Shown here: positions 1 through 8,191 of the stretch, piece after piece
Layout: each line of letters opens with the position of its first letter
Position numbering within the stretch: position 1 is the first letter of the stretch
NCBI GenBank assembly: GCA_024277695.1
Contig: JAJRUR010000022.1
Location: 1 to 11,638, forward strand
Reading direction: 5' to 3'
Length of the DNA: 11,638 nucleotides
From: Bacteroidota bacterium
GTDB taxonomy: Bacteria > Bacteroidota > Bacteroidia > Chitinophagales > Saprospiraceae
The notes under the pieces: generated by a model
Told to the model about the DNA's origin: nothing
Databases searched by the model: none
Seen by the model: the letters and a program-made list of their open reading frames with translations, nothing else
Position numbers and translations under genes: made by a program

Positions 1-1951
1 CACCTCTAAAAGCCCAATAAAAGCCTTGTTCCTTGATATTATCGAGAAATGTAGCTGTTTGAGAAAAATCTGTTCTCCGGAGTATATCACTGATAACCTG
101 TTTAAGATTCTTTTTGGTCAGTACTTCATTGATATAAGGGATATTTTCCGGGACGGATTGGTTAAATATCACTCTACCAACAGTGGTATCTACTCTTCTT
201 AGAACTAATTGTCCATCATCACCTTCGACGGGTACTTTCACCTTTATTTTGGCATGTAGATCAACTTTGTCCTCATTGTAGGCCATATTAACTTCTTCGG
301 CAGAATAAAAACTCATACCTTCACCGAGTACTTTTTTGTCCTCTGTGCTACTACGCTCTTTGGTCAGATAGTACAATCCCAATACCATATCTTGCGAAGG
401 GAGCATAATAGGCGATCCGTTTTGAGGATTTAGCATATTGTGTGGAGCAAGCATCAACACTTGAGCTTCGAGTACGGCAGCCTGAGATAGTGGTACGTGG
501 ACGGCCATTTGGTCACCGTCAAAATCCGCATTAAAGGCACCACATACCAAGGGATGCAACTGGATAGCCTTACCTTCGATCAATACCGGTTTAAAAGCCT
601 GAATGGATAGTCTGTGCAGTGTAGGAGCCCGATTGAGTAGAATCGGATGCCCTTGCAGTATATTTTCTAAAATATCCCAGATCACCGGACTTTTTCTATC
701 GACTATTTTTTTTGCTGATTTTACGGTTTTGACGATTCCGCGTTCTATCAGTTTGCGAATAATAAATGGTTTAAAAAGTTCTGAAGCCATACCCTTGGGC
801 AGCCCGCATTCGTGGAGTTTGAGTGTAGGTCCTACCACAATAACTGATCGGCCTGAGTAATCGACACGCTTACCCAAAAGATTTTGTCTGAATCTTCCGC
901 GTTTGCCTTTGAGTACATCACTGAGGGACTTGAGAGCTCTACCGCCCTCGGCCTTAACTGCATTGGATTTGCGCGAATTGTCAAACAAAGAGTCTACGGC
1001 TTCTTGGAGCATGCGTTTTTCATTCCGCAGGATGACCTCGGGTGCTTTGATTTCTAATAAGCGATTGAGGCGATTATTTCGGATGATCACTCTTCTGTAC
1101 AAATCATTGAGATCGGAGCTGGCAAATCGGCCTCCATCCAATGGGACGAGAGGGCGCAATTCCGGTGGGATCACCGGAAGATATTCGATGACAGCCCATT
1201 CCGGTCGATTGTCTATTCGTTCTTGACCGGACTTAAATGATTCGACTACTCTCAATCGCTTTAGTGCTTCAGATTTTCGCTGTTGGGAGGTTTCGGTAGC
1301 TCCTTGGTGCCTTAGAGCGATAGCCAGTTCTTCGAGATCCAATCGATTGAGAAGTTCTTTGACAGCCGGAGCTCCCATCAAAGCGATAAATTTTTCAGGA
1401 TCTTCATCGGGGAGCAATTGATTGCCTTCCGGAAGTGTTTCTATTATTTCAAAATATTCTTCCTCAGTGATCAAATCGCCTTTGTCCACTTCTAGCGCAT
1501 CTGATGCAGCTCCTTTCTGGATGACGACATATCGCTCATAATAGATAATGGATTCTAGTTTTTTAGAAGGCATGCCCAAAAGATATCCTATTTTATTGGG
1601 CAGGGACTTAAACATCCAGATATGCACTACGGGGACGACCAGTTTGATGTGTCCCATGCGTTCGCGTCGTACTTTTTTGTCGGTAACCTCTACACCACAA
1701 CGATCGCACACGATGCCTTTGTACCGGATACGCTTATATTTACCACAGTAGCATTCATAGTTTTTGACCGGACCGAATATGCGTTCACAAAATAGTCCGT
1801 CACGTTCCGGCTTATAAGATCTATAGTTAATGGTTTCCGGTTTTAGCACCTCTCCATATGAGCGTTCCAGGATCTCGTCCGGTGAGCTTAATCGGATGGT
1901 TATGCTTTTAAATGCTGAATCTTGTGTCGAATTTTGATCTCTATATGCCAT
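1..1951 (-). CDS. rpoC: DNA-directed RNA polymerase subunit beta' (partial, C-terminal part beyond left edge)
   Basis: This is the largest subunit of core RNA polymerase, which carries the catalytic magnesium and pairs with RpoB to form the active-site cleft. The frame starts at an ATG (1951) and stays open to the left edge, giving 650 complete codons; family members are roughly twice this length or more. The N-terminal zinc ribbon is visible as Cys67, Cys69, Cys82 and Cys85. The region around residues 345-371 (GRFRQNLLGKRVDYSGRS) matches the conserved clamp and switch segment. The catalytic loop NADFDGDQ is at residues 474-481, with the three metal-binding aspartates at 476, 478 and 480. It lies 45 bases after the rpoB stop and is certainly co-transcribed with it. 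The start has no Shine-Dalgarno sequence. Nothing in the visible half looks broken. Confidence 0.98.
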   Translation of the reverse strand, partial: MAYRDQNSTQDSAFKSITIRLSSPDEILERSYGEVLKPETINYRSYKPERDGLFCERIFGPVKNYECYCGKYKRIRYKGIVCDRCGVEVTDKKVRRERMGHIKLVVPVVHIWMFKSLPNKIGYLLGMPSKKLESIIYYERYVVIQKGAASDALEVDKGDLITEEEYFEIIETLPEGNQLLPDEDPEKFIALMGAPAVKELLNRLDLEELAIALRHQGATETSQQRKSEALKRLRVVESFKSGQERIDNRPEWAVIEYLPVIPPELRPLVPLDGGRFASSDLNDLYRRVIIRNNRLNRLLEIKAPEVILRNEKRMLQEAVDSLFDNSRKSNAVKAEGGRALKSLSDVLKGKRGRFRQNLLGKRVDYSGRSVIVVGPTLKLHECGLPKGMASELFKPFIIRKLIERGIVKTVKSAKKIVDRKSPVIWDILENILQGHPILLNRAPTLHRLSIQAFKPVLIEGKAIQLHPLVCGAFNADFDGDQMAVHVPLSQAAVLEAQVLMLAPHNMLNPQNGSPIMLPSQDMVLGLYYLTKERSSTEDKKVLGEGMSFYSAEEVNMAYNEDKVDLHAKIKVKVPVEGDDGQLVLRRVDTTVGRVIFNQSVPENIPYINEVLTKKNLKQVISDILRRTDFSQTATFLDNIKEQGFYWAFRG

Positions 1952-1996
1952 ACTATAATTTCTTAGTAACAGTGATTAGTAATTATGGATTTGTTT

Positions 1997-4900
1997 TTAA
2001 TACTCAAATTTGACATCCAGTGCCAATCCTTTCAGTTCGTGTACCAATACATTGAATGATTCGGGTAGATTTGGTTGGGGCAAGTTGTCCCCTTTTACAA
2101 TGGCTTCATAGGCTTTGGAACGTCCAACTACATCATCAGATTTGATAGTAAGCAGTTCTTGGAGTATATTACTGGCTCCGAAGGCCTCGAGTGCCCAGAC
2201 TTCCATCTCTCCGAGACGCTGACCTCCGAACTGTGCTTTACCTCCGAGAGGTTGCTGCGTAATCATCGAGTAAGGTCCTATTGAGCGGGCATGCATTTTA
2301 TCATCTACCATGTGGGATAGCTTGAGCATATAGATGACACCCACAGTAGCCTGTTGATGAAATCTATCACCGGTACCACCATCATAAAGATAAGTTTGTC
2401 CCAGAGAAGGCAAGCCGGCTTTTTGTATATAGCCTTCGATTTCATCGAGAGATGCTCCATCAAAGATAGGCGTACCGAATTTCATATCCAATTTTTCACC
2501 GGCCCAGCCCAATACGGTCTCAAAGATCTGACCTAAGTTCATCCGTGATGGTACACCTAGGGGATTGAGTACTATATCAACTGCTGTTCCGTCTTCGAGA
2601 AAGGGCATATCTTCCATTCTCACGATTCTTGATACGATGCCTTTGTTACCATGTCTTCCGGCCAGTTTGTCACCTACTTTGAGTTTGCGTTTTTTGGCCA
2701 TATATACCTTGGCTAGTTTGAGCACTCCAGCGGGGAGTTCATCTCCGATAGAGATGTTAAACTTTTCGCGTCTATATCGGCCGACTTCTTCGTTGACTTT
2801 GATATTGTAGTTGTGTAGAAGGGCTGCTACGAGCTTATTGGTCTCTGCATCACTACTCCAATTGGTATAATCAATAACAGTAAAATCAATCTTTCGGAGT
2901 AACTGTTGTGTAAACTTGGTACCTTTAGGGATCAATTCTTCATTGTAAATACTCTTAACGCCTTGCGAAGATTTTCGCTGGAGCAAGGAGAGTAACTTAT
3001 CTATTAGTACTGTTTTTAGCTCATTGAGTGCTATTTCATGCAGTTCATCTAATTGGAGAAGTTGTTTTTTCTCGAGATCTTTTTGATCGCTGTCTTTTTT
3101 TGCTTTGGCAAATAATTGTTTGCCGATGATTACTCCTTTGGTAGATGGTGAGGCTTTTAGAGATGCATCTTTTACATCACCGGCTTTATCACCGAATATA
3201 GCTCGGAGCAATTTTTCTTCCGGTGTCGGATCTGACTCACCTTTTGGGGTGATCTTGCCCACAATAATATCACCCTCGCTTACCCAGGCACCTATTCGTA
3301 TGATTCCGTTTTCGTCCAAGTCTTTGGTGGCCTCTTCGCTCACATTGGGCATATCATTGGTCAGTTCTTCTTTTCCGAGTTTGGTATCCCGTACATCGAC
3401 TTCATAGGATTCGATATGTAAGGAAGTGAAGATATCCTCACGTACTACTCTTTCGGACAGTACGATAGCATCCTCAAAATTGTAGCCCTTCCAAGGCATA
3501 AAAGCTACTTTGAGGTTTTGGCCAAGAGCCAGTTCTCCATTTTGGGTGGCATATCCATCACAGAGGATCATACCTTTGTGCACCCTCATGCCTTTTCGCA
3601 CTACGGGTTTGAGGTTGATACAGGTACCTTGATTGGTTCTCTTAAATTTGGTGAGGTTATAGACTTTTTCGTCCGGTTCAAAAGAAACCAAGCGTTCTTC
3701 ATCGGATCGATCATATCGAATGATGATTTTATTGGCATCTACATAAGTGACTTCGCCATCTCCTTCAGCATTGACCAGCATGCGGGAGTCTTGTGCTACT
3801 TTGGCCTCGAGCCCTGTTCCGACTATCGGAGAGACCGGTCGGACTAGGGGTACTGCTTGACGCTGCATATTGGATCCCATAAGTGCTCGGTTAGCATCGT
3901 CATTTTCCAGAAAGGGAATGAGAGAAGCACTGACACCTACGATCTGGTTGGGGGCTACATCCATGTATTCGATATCTTCGGGTTCCAAAACCGGAAATTC
4001 TCCATGTTCTCTACATTTTATACGGGCGGATTCAAAACTTCCATCTGATGCGAAGGGTGAATTGGCCTGAGCTATTCTTTTGTAATCTTCTCCTTCAGCA
4101 GAAAGATATTCTGATTCTCCTTTGACGACGACTTTTCCATTTTTCACCTTGCGGTAAGGTGTTTCCAAAAAGCCCATTTTATTAATTTTTGCGTGGACGC
4201 AAAGTGTAGAGATCAGTCCGATATTGGGACCTTCCGGTGTCTCGATAGTACAGAGTCTTCCGTAGTGACTATAGTGGACATCCCGCACCTCAAATCCGGC
4301 TCGTTCTCGGCTGAGTCCTCCCGGTCCAAGTGCTGATATACGTCGCTTATGAGTAATTTCGGAAAGAGGGTTGGTCTGATCCAAAAACTGGGACAACTGG
4401 CTCGTACCAAAAAAAGAATTGATTACGGAGGAGAGTGTTCTGGCATTGATTAAGTCCACTGGGGTAAAGACTTCATTATCTCTTACATTCATCCGTTCTC
4501 TGATGGTACGTGCCATTCTGGCTAGGCCTACTCCAAACTGTGCATAGAGTTGTTCGCCTACGGTTCTAACTCTACGATTACTCAAGTGGTCGATGTCATC
4601 CAGTTCGGCTTTTTGGTTGATCAGGCTTACTAGATATTTTACGATGAGAATGATGTCCTCTTTAGTCAATACTTGGACACTAGGGTCTATCTTATGACCG
4701 AGTTTATTGTTAATTTTGTATCGACCAACTTCGCCTAAGTTATATCTTCTATCCGAAAAGAATAGTTTATCGATGATACCTCGAGCGGTTTCTTCATCCG
4801 GTGGATCCGTACCTCTGAGTTGTCGATAGATATGCTGAACAGCTTCTATTTCGGAGCTGGAAGGGTCTTTTTGGAGGGTATTGTATATGATACTGTAGTC

Positions 4901-5812
4901 TTCTTCTATATCATCTCGCTGGAGAATGACCGTATCGTTGTCGCTATCGAGGATTAATTGGATATTGTCTTCGTCCAAAACGACATCACGTTCGAGAATA
5001 ATTTCATTTCGTTCGATGGTCACCACTTCGCCGGTATCCTCATCTACAAAATCTTCAGCCCATTTTCTTAGTACTCTGGCGGCGAGTTTGCGACCAATAG
5101 CTTTTTTTAGTACTGCCTTAGTAGCCTTAATTTCTTCTGACAGTTCAAAGATATTTAGGATATCTTGGTCTGAATCATATCCGATGCCTCTAAGCAAGGT
5201 TGTCACCGGAAATTTTTTCTTTCGATCGATATACGCAAACATCACGTTATTGATGTCTGTAGCGAACTCCATCCAAGAGCCCTTGAATGGGATCACTCTT
5301 GCCGAATGCAATTTTGTACCATTGGGGTGATAACTTTGACTAAAGAACACACCCGGACTACGGTGCAACTGACTCACGATGACACGTTCGGCACCATTGA
5401 TTACAAAAGTACCTTTCGGGGTCATGTAGGGGATATTGCCCAAAAATACATCTTGTACGATGGTTTGGAAATCGATGTGTTCTTCATCATTACAGCTCAA
5501 TCTGAGTTTGGCTTTGAGTGGGACACTATAGGTGAGACCTCTTTGCATACACTCTGTGAGGCTATATCTGGGAGGATCAACAAAATAGTCGAGGAACTCG
5601 AGGACGAAGATATTTCGAGCGTCCGTAATGGGAAAATTTTCTTGAAAAACTCTAAAGAGACCTTCATTCATTCGATTTTCGGGAGTAGTCTCTAATTGAA
5701 AGAACTCTTGAAAAGATTTGATTTGGATTTCTAGGAAGTCCGGATAATCAGAACTCAGTTTGATTTTTCCGAAGTTCAATCTAGCTTTAGATTTTTGAAC
5801 TGCTTTGGACAT
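1997..5812 (-). CDS. rpoB: DNA-directed RNA polymerase subunit beta
   Basis: This is the second-largest RNA polymerase subunit; it forms the other half of the active cleft and binds rifampicin. The protein has 1271 residues, shorter than the 1342 of E. coli and in the range I know for Bacteroidota. The rifampicin pocket is easily read: SQLSQFLDQTNPLSEITHKR at 471-490 followed by RISALGPGGL at 491-500. The positions matching E. coli D516, H526 and S531 are D478, H488 and S493, all of the sensitive type. The segment ETPEGPNIGL is at 524-533. The active-site segment GDKLAGRHGNKG is at 1047-1058, with Lys1049 and Lys1057 matching the catalytic-centre lysines. The C-terminal part (GGKAQFGGQRLGEMEVWALE, 1190-1209) is complete. 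The ATG start is 141 bases after rplL, behind a terminator-like hairpin, so expression probably depends on read-through. Confidence 0.99.
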   Translation of the reverse strand: MSKAVQKSKARLNFGKIKLSSDYPDFLEIQIKSFQEFFQLETTPENRMNEGLFRVFQENFPITDARNIFVLEFLDYFVDPPRYSLTECMQRGLTYSVPLKAKLRLSCNDEEHIDFQTIVQDVFLGNIPYMTPKGTFVINGAERVIVSQLHRSPGVFFSQSYHPNGTKLHSARVIPFKGSWMEFATDINNVMFAYIDRKKKFPVTTLLRGIGYDSDQDILNIFELSEEIKATKAVLKKAIGRKLAARVLRKWAEDFVDEDTGEVVTIERNEIILERDVVLDEDNIQLILDSDNDTVILQRDDIEEDYSIIYNTLQKDPSSSEIEAVQHIYRQLRGTDPPDEETARGIIDKLFFSDRRYNLGEVGRYKINNKLGHKIDPSVQVLTKEDIILIVKYLVSLINQKAELDDIDHLSNRRVRTVGEQLYAQFGVGLARMARTIRERMNVRDNEVFTPVDLINARTLSSVINSFFGTSQLSQFLDQTNPLSEITHKRRISALGPGGLSRERAGFEVRDVHYSHYGRLCTIETPEGPNIGLISTLCVHAKINKMGFLETPYRKVKNGKVVVKGESEYLSAEGEDYKRIAQANSPFASDGSFESARIKCREHGEFPVLEPEDIEYMDVAPNQIVGVSASLIPFLENDDANRALMGSNMQRQAVPLVRPVSPIVGTGLEAKVAQDSRMLVNAEGDGEVTYVDANKIIIRYDRSDEERLVSFEPDEKVYNLTKFKRTNQGTCINLKPVVRKGMRVHKGMILCDGYATQNGELALGQNLKVAFMPWKGYNFEDAIVLSERVVREDIFTSLHIESYEVDVRDTKLGKEELTNDMPNVSEEATKDLDENGIIRIGAWVSEGDIIVGKITPKGESDPTPEEKLLRAIFGDKAGDVKDASLKASPSTKGVIIGKQLFAKAKKDSDQKDLEKKQLLQLDELHEIALNELKTVLIDKLLSLLQRKSSQGVKSIYNEELIPKGTKFTQQLLRKIDFTVIDYTNWSSDAETNKLVAALLHNYNIKVNEEVGRYRREKFNISIGDELPAGVLKLAKVYMAKKRKLKVGDKLAGRHGNKGIVSRIVRMEDMPFLEDGTAVDIVLNPLGVPSRMNLGQIFETVLGWAGEKLDMKFGTPIFDGASLDEIEGYIQKAGLPSLGQTYLYDGGTGDRFHQQATVGVIYMLKLSHMVDDKMHARSIGPYSMITQQPLGGKAQFGGQRLGEMEVWALEAFGASNILQELLTIKSDDVVGRSKAYEAIVKGDNLPQPNLPESFNVLVHELKGLALDVKFEY

Positions 5813-5840
5813 AAGAAAAGGTCTTTAAAAAAAATAATAT

Positions 5841-5892
5841 AAAAAAACAAAGAATGGCCTAATCCGAAGTATGTCCGGATTAAGCCTTCTTT
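5841..5892 (-). terminator. Terminator-like hairpin between rplL and rpoB (likely attenuator)
   Basis: Read on the minus strand, the arm AAAGAAGGCTTAATCCG (5892-5876) pairs with CGGATTAGGCCATTCTTT (5866-5849) around a 9-base loop. That is 17 pairs with one G-U wobble and one bulged A. One base later comes a run of seven T (5847-5841). This is the form of an intrinsic terminator, and it begins 62 bases after the rplL stop. Only 28 bases lie between the T run and the rpoB ATG, too few for a separate full promoter. The hairpin must therefore act partially, as an attenuator that lets some polymerase through, or as a processing site. E. coli is known to have partial termination and RNase III cutting at the same junction. 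The structure is seen directly; the function is inferred. Confidence 0.75.
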
Positions 5893-5953
5893 ATTTTGTG
5901 TTATGGTCTAAAAGAATACAAATATCTTGTCAGCATATTAGTGAAAAGAAAAA

Positions 5954-6331
5954 CTACTTCAGTTCTACTTCAGCACCAACAGCTTCAAGAGCAGCTTTTG
6001 TTTTTTCTGCTTCTTCTTTAGACACACCCTGCTGGATAGCAGCAGGAGCACTGTCCACAAGATCTTTAGCTTCTTTTAATCCTACTCCAAGAAGAGTTTT
6101 TACCTCTTTGACTACTTTGAGTTTTGCTGCACCGGCAGAATTTAACATTACATCAAATTCTGTTTGTTCTGCAGCAGCACCCTCGCCACCACCTGCCGGT
6201 CCAGCTGCTACAGCTACTGCTGCTGCTGCCGGTTCGATACCGTACTCATCTTTTAGGATAGTTGCTAGCTCGCTGACCTCTTTTACAGTGAGGTTAACAA
6301 GTTGTTCTGCAAATGCACTTAAATCCGCCAT
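5954..6331 (-). CDS. rplL: 50S ribosomal protein L7/L12 (bL12)
   Basis: L7/L12 forms the flexible ribosomal stalk, present as two or three dimers bound to L10, and recruits and activates the GTPase factors EF-Tu, EF-G and IF2. The 125-residue protein has the usual layout: an N-terminal dimerisation helix region (about 1-33), an Ala/Gly-rich hinge (about 34-55) and the globular factor-binding domain (about 56-125), including KVVKEVKTLLGVGLKEAKDL at 72-91. Length is normal. It starts at an ATG 63 bases after rplJ, preceded by an A-rich stretch and not by a Shine-Dalgarno. The gene is very rich in GCN alanine codons, which keeps the opposite strand open over its whole length and creates a long false reading frame there. 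The strong hairpin 62 bases downstream fits the need for several L7/L12 copies per ribosome. Confidence 0.98.
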   Translation of the reverse strand: MADLSAFAEQLVNLTVKEVSELATILKDEYGIEPAAAAVAVAAGPAGGGEGAAAEQTEFDVMLNSAGAAKLKVVKEVKTLLGVGLKEAKDLVDSAPAAIQQGVSKEEAEKTKAALEAVGAEVELK

Positions 6332-6394
6332 GATTTCAATTTTTTTTAAAAGTTAATAATGTCAATAATATATGATTAGACTTGGAAGCCGAAA

Positions 6395-6925
6395 CTATTG
6401 TGCTGCCGCTCGCTCTTCTAGTGCTTTGATCAAACCAGCGATGGTCGAGCCACCGGATTTGAGTGCACTGACTACATTTTTGGCAGGAGATTGCAACAAA
6501 GCAATGATATCTCCTATCAATTCTTCTTTGGACTTGAGGCTAGCTAATTCGTCAATTACATCATCTCCGACATAAAGGTCGGATTGGATATATGCTGCTT
6601 TGAGTACAGGTTTTTCGTGTTTTTTTCTGAACTCCTTAATTATTTTTGCGGGGATATTGGCTGTGGTAGAAAACATCAACGCTGTAGGTCCTTTCAGGCT
6701 ATCATAGATAGCTTCATACGAACTGTTTTCGAGGCCTTCCAGAGCTTTTCTGACCAAGGTATTCTTGGCTACTTTCATGGTGACCCCCTTTTCATAGCAT
6801 AGTCCTCTCAATTCATTGACTGCTGCGACATTGAGTGTTGATGAATCTGTTACATAAAAATATTCGTATTCCGTAAATTCTCTTTTCAAACTTTCTATTA
6901 CGGCTTGTTTTTCTGCTCGTGTCAT
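6395..6925 (-). CDS. rplJ: 50S ribosomal protein L10 (uL10)
   Basis: L10 anchors the L7/L12 dimers to the ribosome at the stalk base next to L11, and in known systems represses its own operon. I place the start at the ATG at 6925, giving 176 residues beginning MTRAEKQ. The open frame runs two codons further upstream only through a TTG at 6931, which is unlikely as start because the family begins at this methionine. The conserved core is visible around residues 50-59 (MKVAKNTLVR) and 77-82 (KGPTAL). The C-terminal helix that carries L7/L12 is represented by the last roughly 45 residues, ending EERAAAQ. It lies between rplA (37 bases upstream) and rplL (63 bases downstream). The upstream spacer is almost pure A/T, with no room for a large folded leader. 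Confidence 0.97.
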   Translation of the reverse strand: MTRAEKQAVIESLKREFTEYEYFYVTDSSTLNVAAVNELRGLCYEKGVTMKVAKNTLVRKALEGLENSSYEAIYDSLKGPTALMFSTTANIPAKIIKEFRKKHEKPVLKAAYIQSDLYVGDDVIDELASLKSKEELIGDIIALLQSPAKNVVSALKSGGSTIAGLIKALEERAAAQ

Positions 6926-6962
6926 GATCAATTATTTTTTTAAAAAATTAATTTAGAAAGTT

Positions 6963-7652
6963 CTAAATTGACTTTGTGTTTATTTTAATGCCCGGGCTCA
7001 TGGTACTTGCTGTAGTAAGGCTTTTCATATAAGTACCTTTGGCTGTTGAGGGTTTCATTTTGATGATGGTATTTAATAGTTCTCTTGCATTGTCGGCAAG
7101 TTTTTCCGGTGAAAAAGATACACGACCTACCGATGCGTGTATGATTCCGAACTTATCGACTCTGAAGGAGATTTTTCCTTTTTTGACCTCAGTTACCGCT
7201 TCGCCTACTTTTGGAGTAACAGTACCTGTTTTGGGATTGGGCATAAGTCCTCTAGGTCCCAAGATACGTCCTATTCTACCGACCATAGGCATCACATCCG
7301 GGGTAGCAATGATGACATCCACATCCGTCCATCCGCCTTGTATTTTTTGGACATATTCATCCAGCCCTGCATAATCTGCTCCGGCATCGAGAGCTTCGGA
7401 TTCTTTTTCGGGCTTGCACAGTACGAGTACTTTTTTTGTTTTTCCGGTTCCGTGCGGCAAGCTAACTGTCCCTCTGAGGGCTTGATCTGCTTTTCTAGGA
7501 TCGATGCCCAGTCGGACATGCAGATCTACTGAAGCATCAAAACTTGCCGTATTGACTTTTTTTACTAGTGCCATAGCTTCTTGCAGGTCGTACTCTTTGC
7601 CGGATTCGATCTGTTCTATGACTGCTTTTCTTTTTTTTGTAAGTTTAGACAT
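6963..7652 (-). CDS. rplA: 50S ribosomal protein L1 (uL1)
   Basis: L1 forms the mobile L1 stalk, which guides deacylated tRNA out of the E site, and is a known translational repressor of the L11-L1 mRNA. I choose the ATG at 7652, giving 229 residues starting MSKLTKKRK, a standard family length. The frame extends eight codons further upstream only to a TTG, which would add a tail not typical of the family. The L1 signature GPRGLMPNPKTGT is at residues 132-144. The N-terminal part (LTKKRKAVIE) and C-terminal part (KGTYMKSLTTASTMSPG) agree with domain I of the family. The gene follows rplK after a 68-base spacer that can fold into a two-helix structure (separate entry). Rare or missing key residues were not seen. 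Confidence 0.97.
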   Translation of the reverse strand: MSKLTKKRKAVIEQIESGKEYDLQEAMALVKKVNTASFDASVDLHVRLGIDPRKADQALRGTVSLPHGTGKTKKVLVLCKPEKESEALDAGADYAGLDEYVQKIQGGWTDVDVIIATPDVMPMVGRIGRILGPRGLMPNPKTGTVTPKVGEAVTEVKKGKISFRVDKFGIIHASVGRVSFSPEKLADNARELLNTIIKMKPSTAKGTYMKSLTTASTMSPGIKINTKSI

Positions 7653-7666
7653 TATTGGTTTATTAA

Positions 7667-7698
7667 AAAGGTTCAAACGTTGCTACACAACTCCCTTT
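7667..7698 (-). promoter_or_regulatory. Possible folded leader element before rplA (candidate L1 site)
   Basis: On the minus strand the rplK-rplA spacer can form an outer helix AAAGG/CCTTT (7698-7694 with 7671-7667) and an inner helix GTTG/CAAC (7691-7688 with 7682-7679) closed by a 5-base loop. Between the helices is a lopsided internal loop: GA on the 5' side and GTTTGAA on the 3' side. L1 binding sites in 23S rRNA and in L1-regulated mRNAs are known to have two helices separated by such a lopsided loop. The position directly before the L1 gene fits, but the helices are short and AT-rich, so chance is quite possible. A weak attenuator is the alternative. Confidence 0.25.
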
Positions 7699-7720
7699 AT
7701 GAAAAAATATGAGCTTCTGA

Positions 7721-8179
7721 TTAATTATCTGCGCCTTCAAGTTCCCAAGGTGGTGTGCCTTTCACTCGAAGTCCCATGCTACGTGCTGTACCGGCAATGA
7801 TTTTCATCGCTGACTCTATCTTAAAGGCATTGAGGTCGACCATTTTATTTTCGGCTATTTCTCTAACTTGATCCCAAGTCACACTACCTACTTTGGCGCG
7901 ATTGGATTCGGGCGATCCTTTTTTGATTTTGGCCGCTTCCATCAGCTGTGCTGATGCAGGTGGAGTCTTGATCACAAAATCAAAAGACTTATCGCGATAT
8001 ACAGTAATGAGTACCGGCAATAACTGCCCGGCCTTGTCCTGTGTACGCGCATTGAATCGCTTACAGAATTCCATAATGTTGAGACCTTTTGCTCCTAAAG
8101 CAGGACCCACCGGTGGCGCGGGGTTAGCTGCATTTCCTCGCACTTGCAATTTTACATACGTTTCTACTTCTTTTGCCAT
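7721..8179 (-). CDS. rplK: 50S ribosomal protein L11 (uL11)
   Basis: L11 sits at the base of the L7/L12 stalk on 23S rRNA helices 43-44. It takes part in factor-dependent GTP hydrolysis and, in bacteria with RelA-type enzymes, in stringent-response signalling; it is also part of the thiostrepton site. The 152-residue protein has the N-terminal domain (about 1-72) with the proline-rich switch segment PAPPVGPALG at 20-29, and the RNA-binding C-terminal domain (about 73-141), including GSVTWDQVREIAENKM at 98-113. A short acidic tail, ending GTPPWELEGADN, makes it slightly longer than the E. coli protein (about 142 residues). The ATG is only 12 bases after the nusG stop, so the two are surely translated from one mRNA. 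Confidence 0.98.
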   Translation of the reverse strand: MAKEVETYVKLQVRGNAANPAPPVGPALGAKGLNIMEFCKRFNARTQDKAGQLLPVLITVYRDKSFDFVIKTPPASAQLMEAAKIKKGSPESNRAKVGSVTWDQVREIAENKMVDLNAFKIESAMKIIAGTARSMGLRVKGTPPWELEGADN

Positions 8180-8191
8180 TATTTGTGTATT

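Noticed and set aside
603..1751. Plus-strand open frames opposite rpoC
   Set aside because: They lie antisense to rpoC, whose frame is open to the left edge and carries the zinc ribbon and the NADFDGDQ motif.
4926..5695. Plus-strand open frames of 134 and 129 codons opposite rpoB, and similar ones at 3105-3847
   Set aside because: They are antisense to a fully conserved rpoB and show no recognisable domain; their length follows from rpoB codon use.
5871..6356. 161-codon plus-strand open frame opposite rplL
   Set aside because: It is the mirror of the alanine-rich rplL gene; GCN codons read backwards rarely give stops. The predicted product is low-complexity and rplL is certain.
6926..6931. 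TTG start for rplJ two codons upstream
   Set aside because: The family start is the ATG at 6925 (MTRAEKQ); a TTG directly before an ATG is unlikely to be used.
7653..7676. TTG start for rplA eight codons upstream
   Set aside because: It would add a tail (MNLFNKPI) not typical of L1 and would overlap the candidate leader structure; the ATG at 7652 gives the normal 229 residues.
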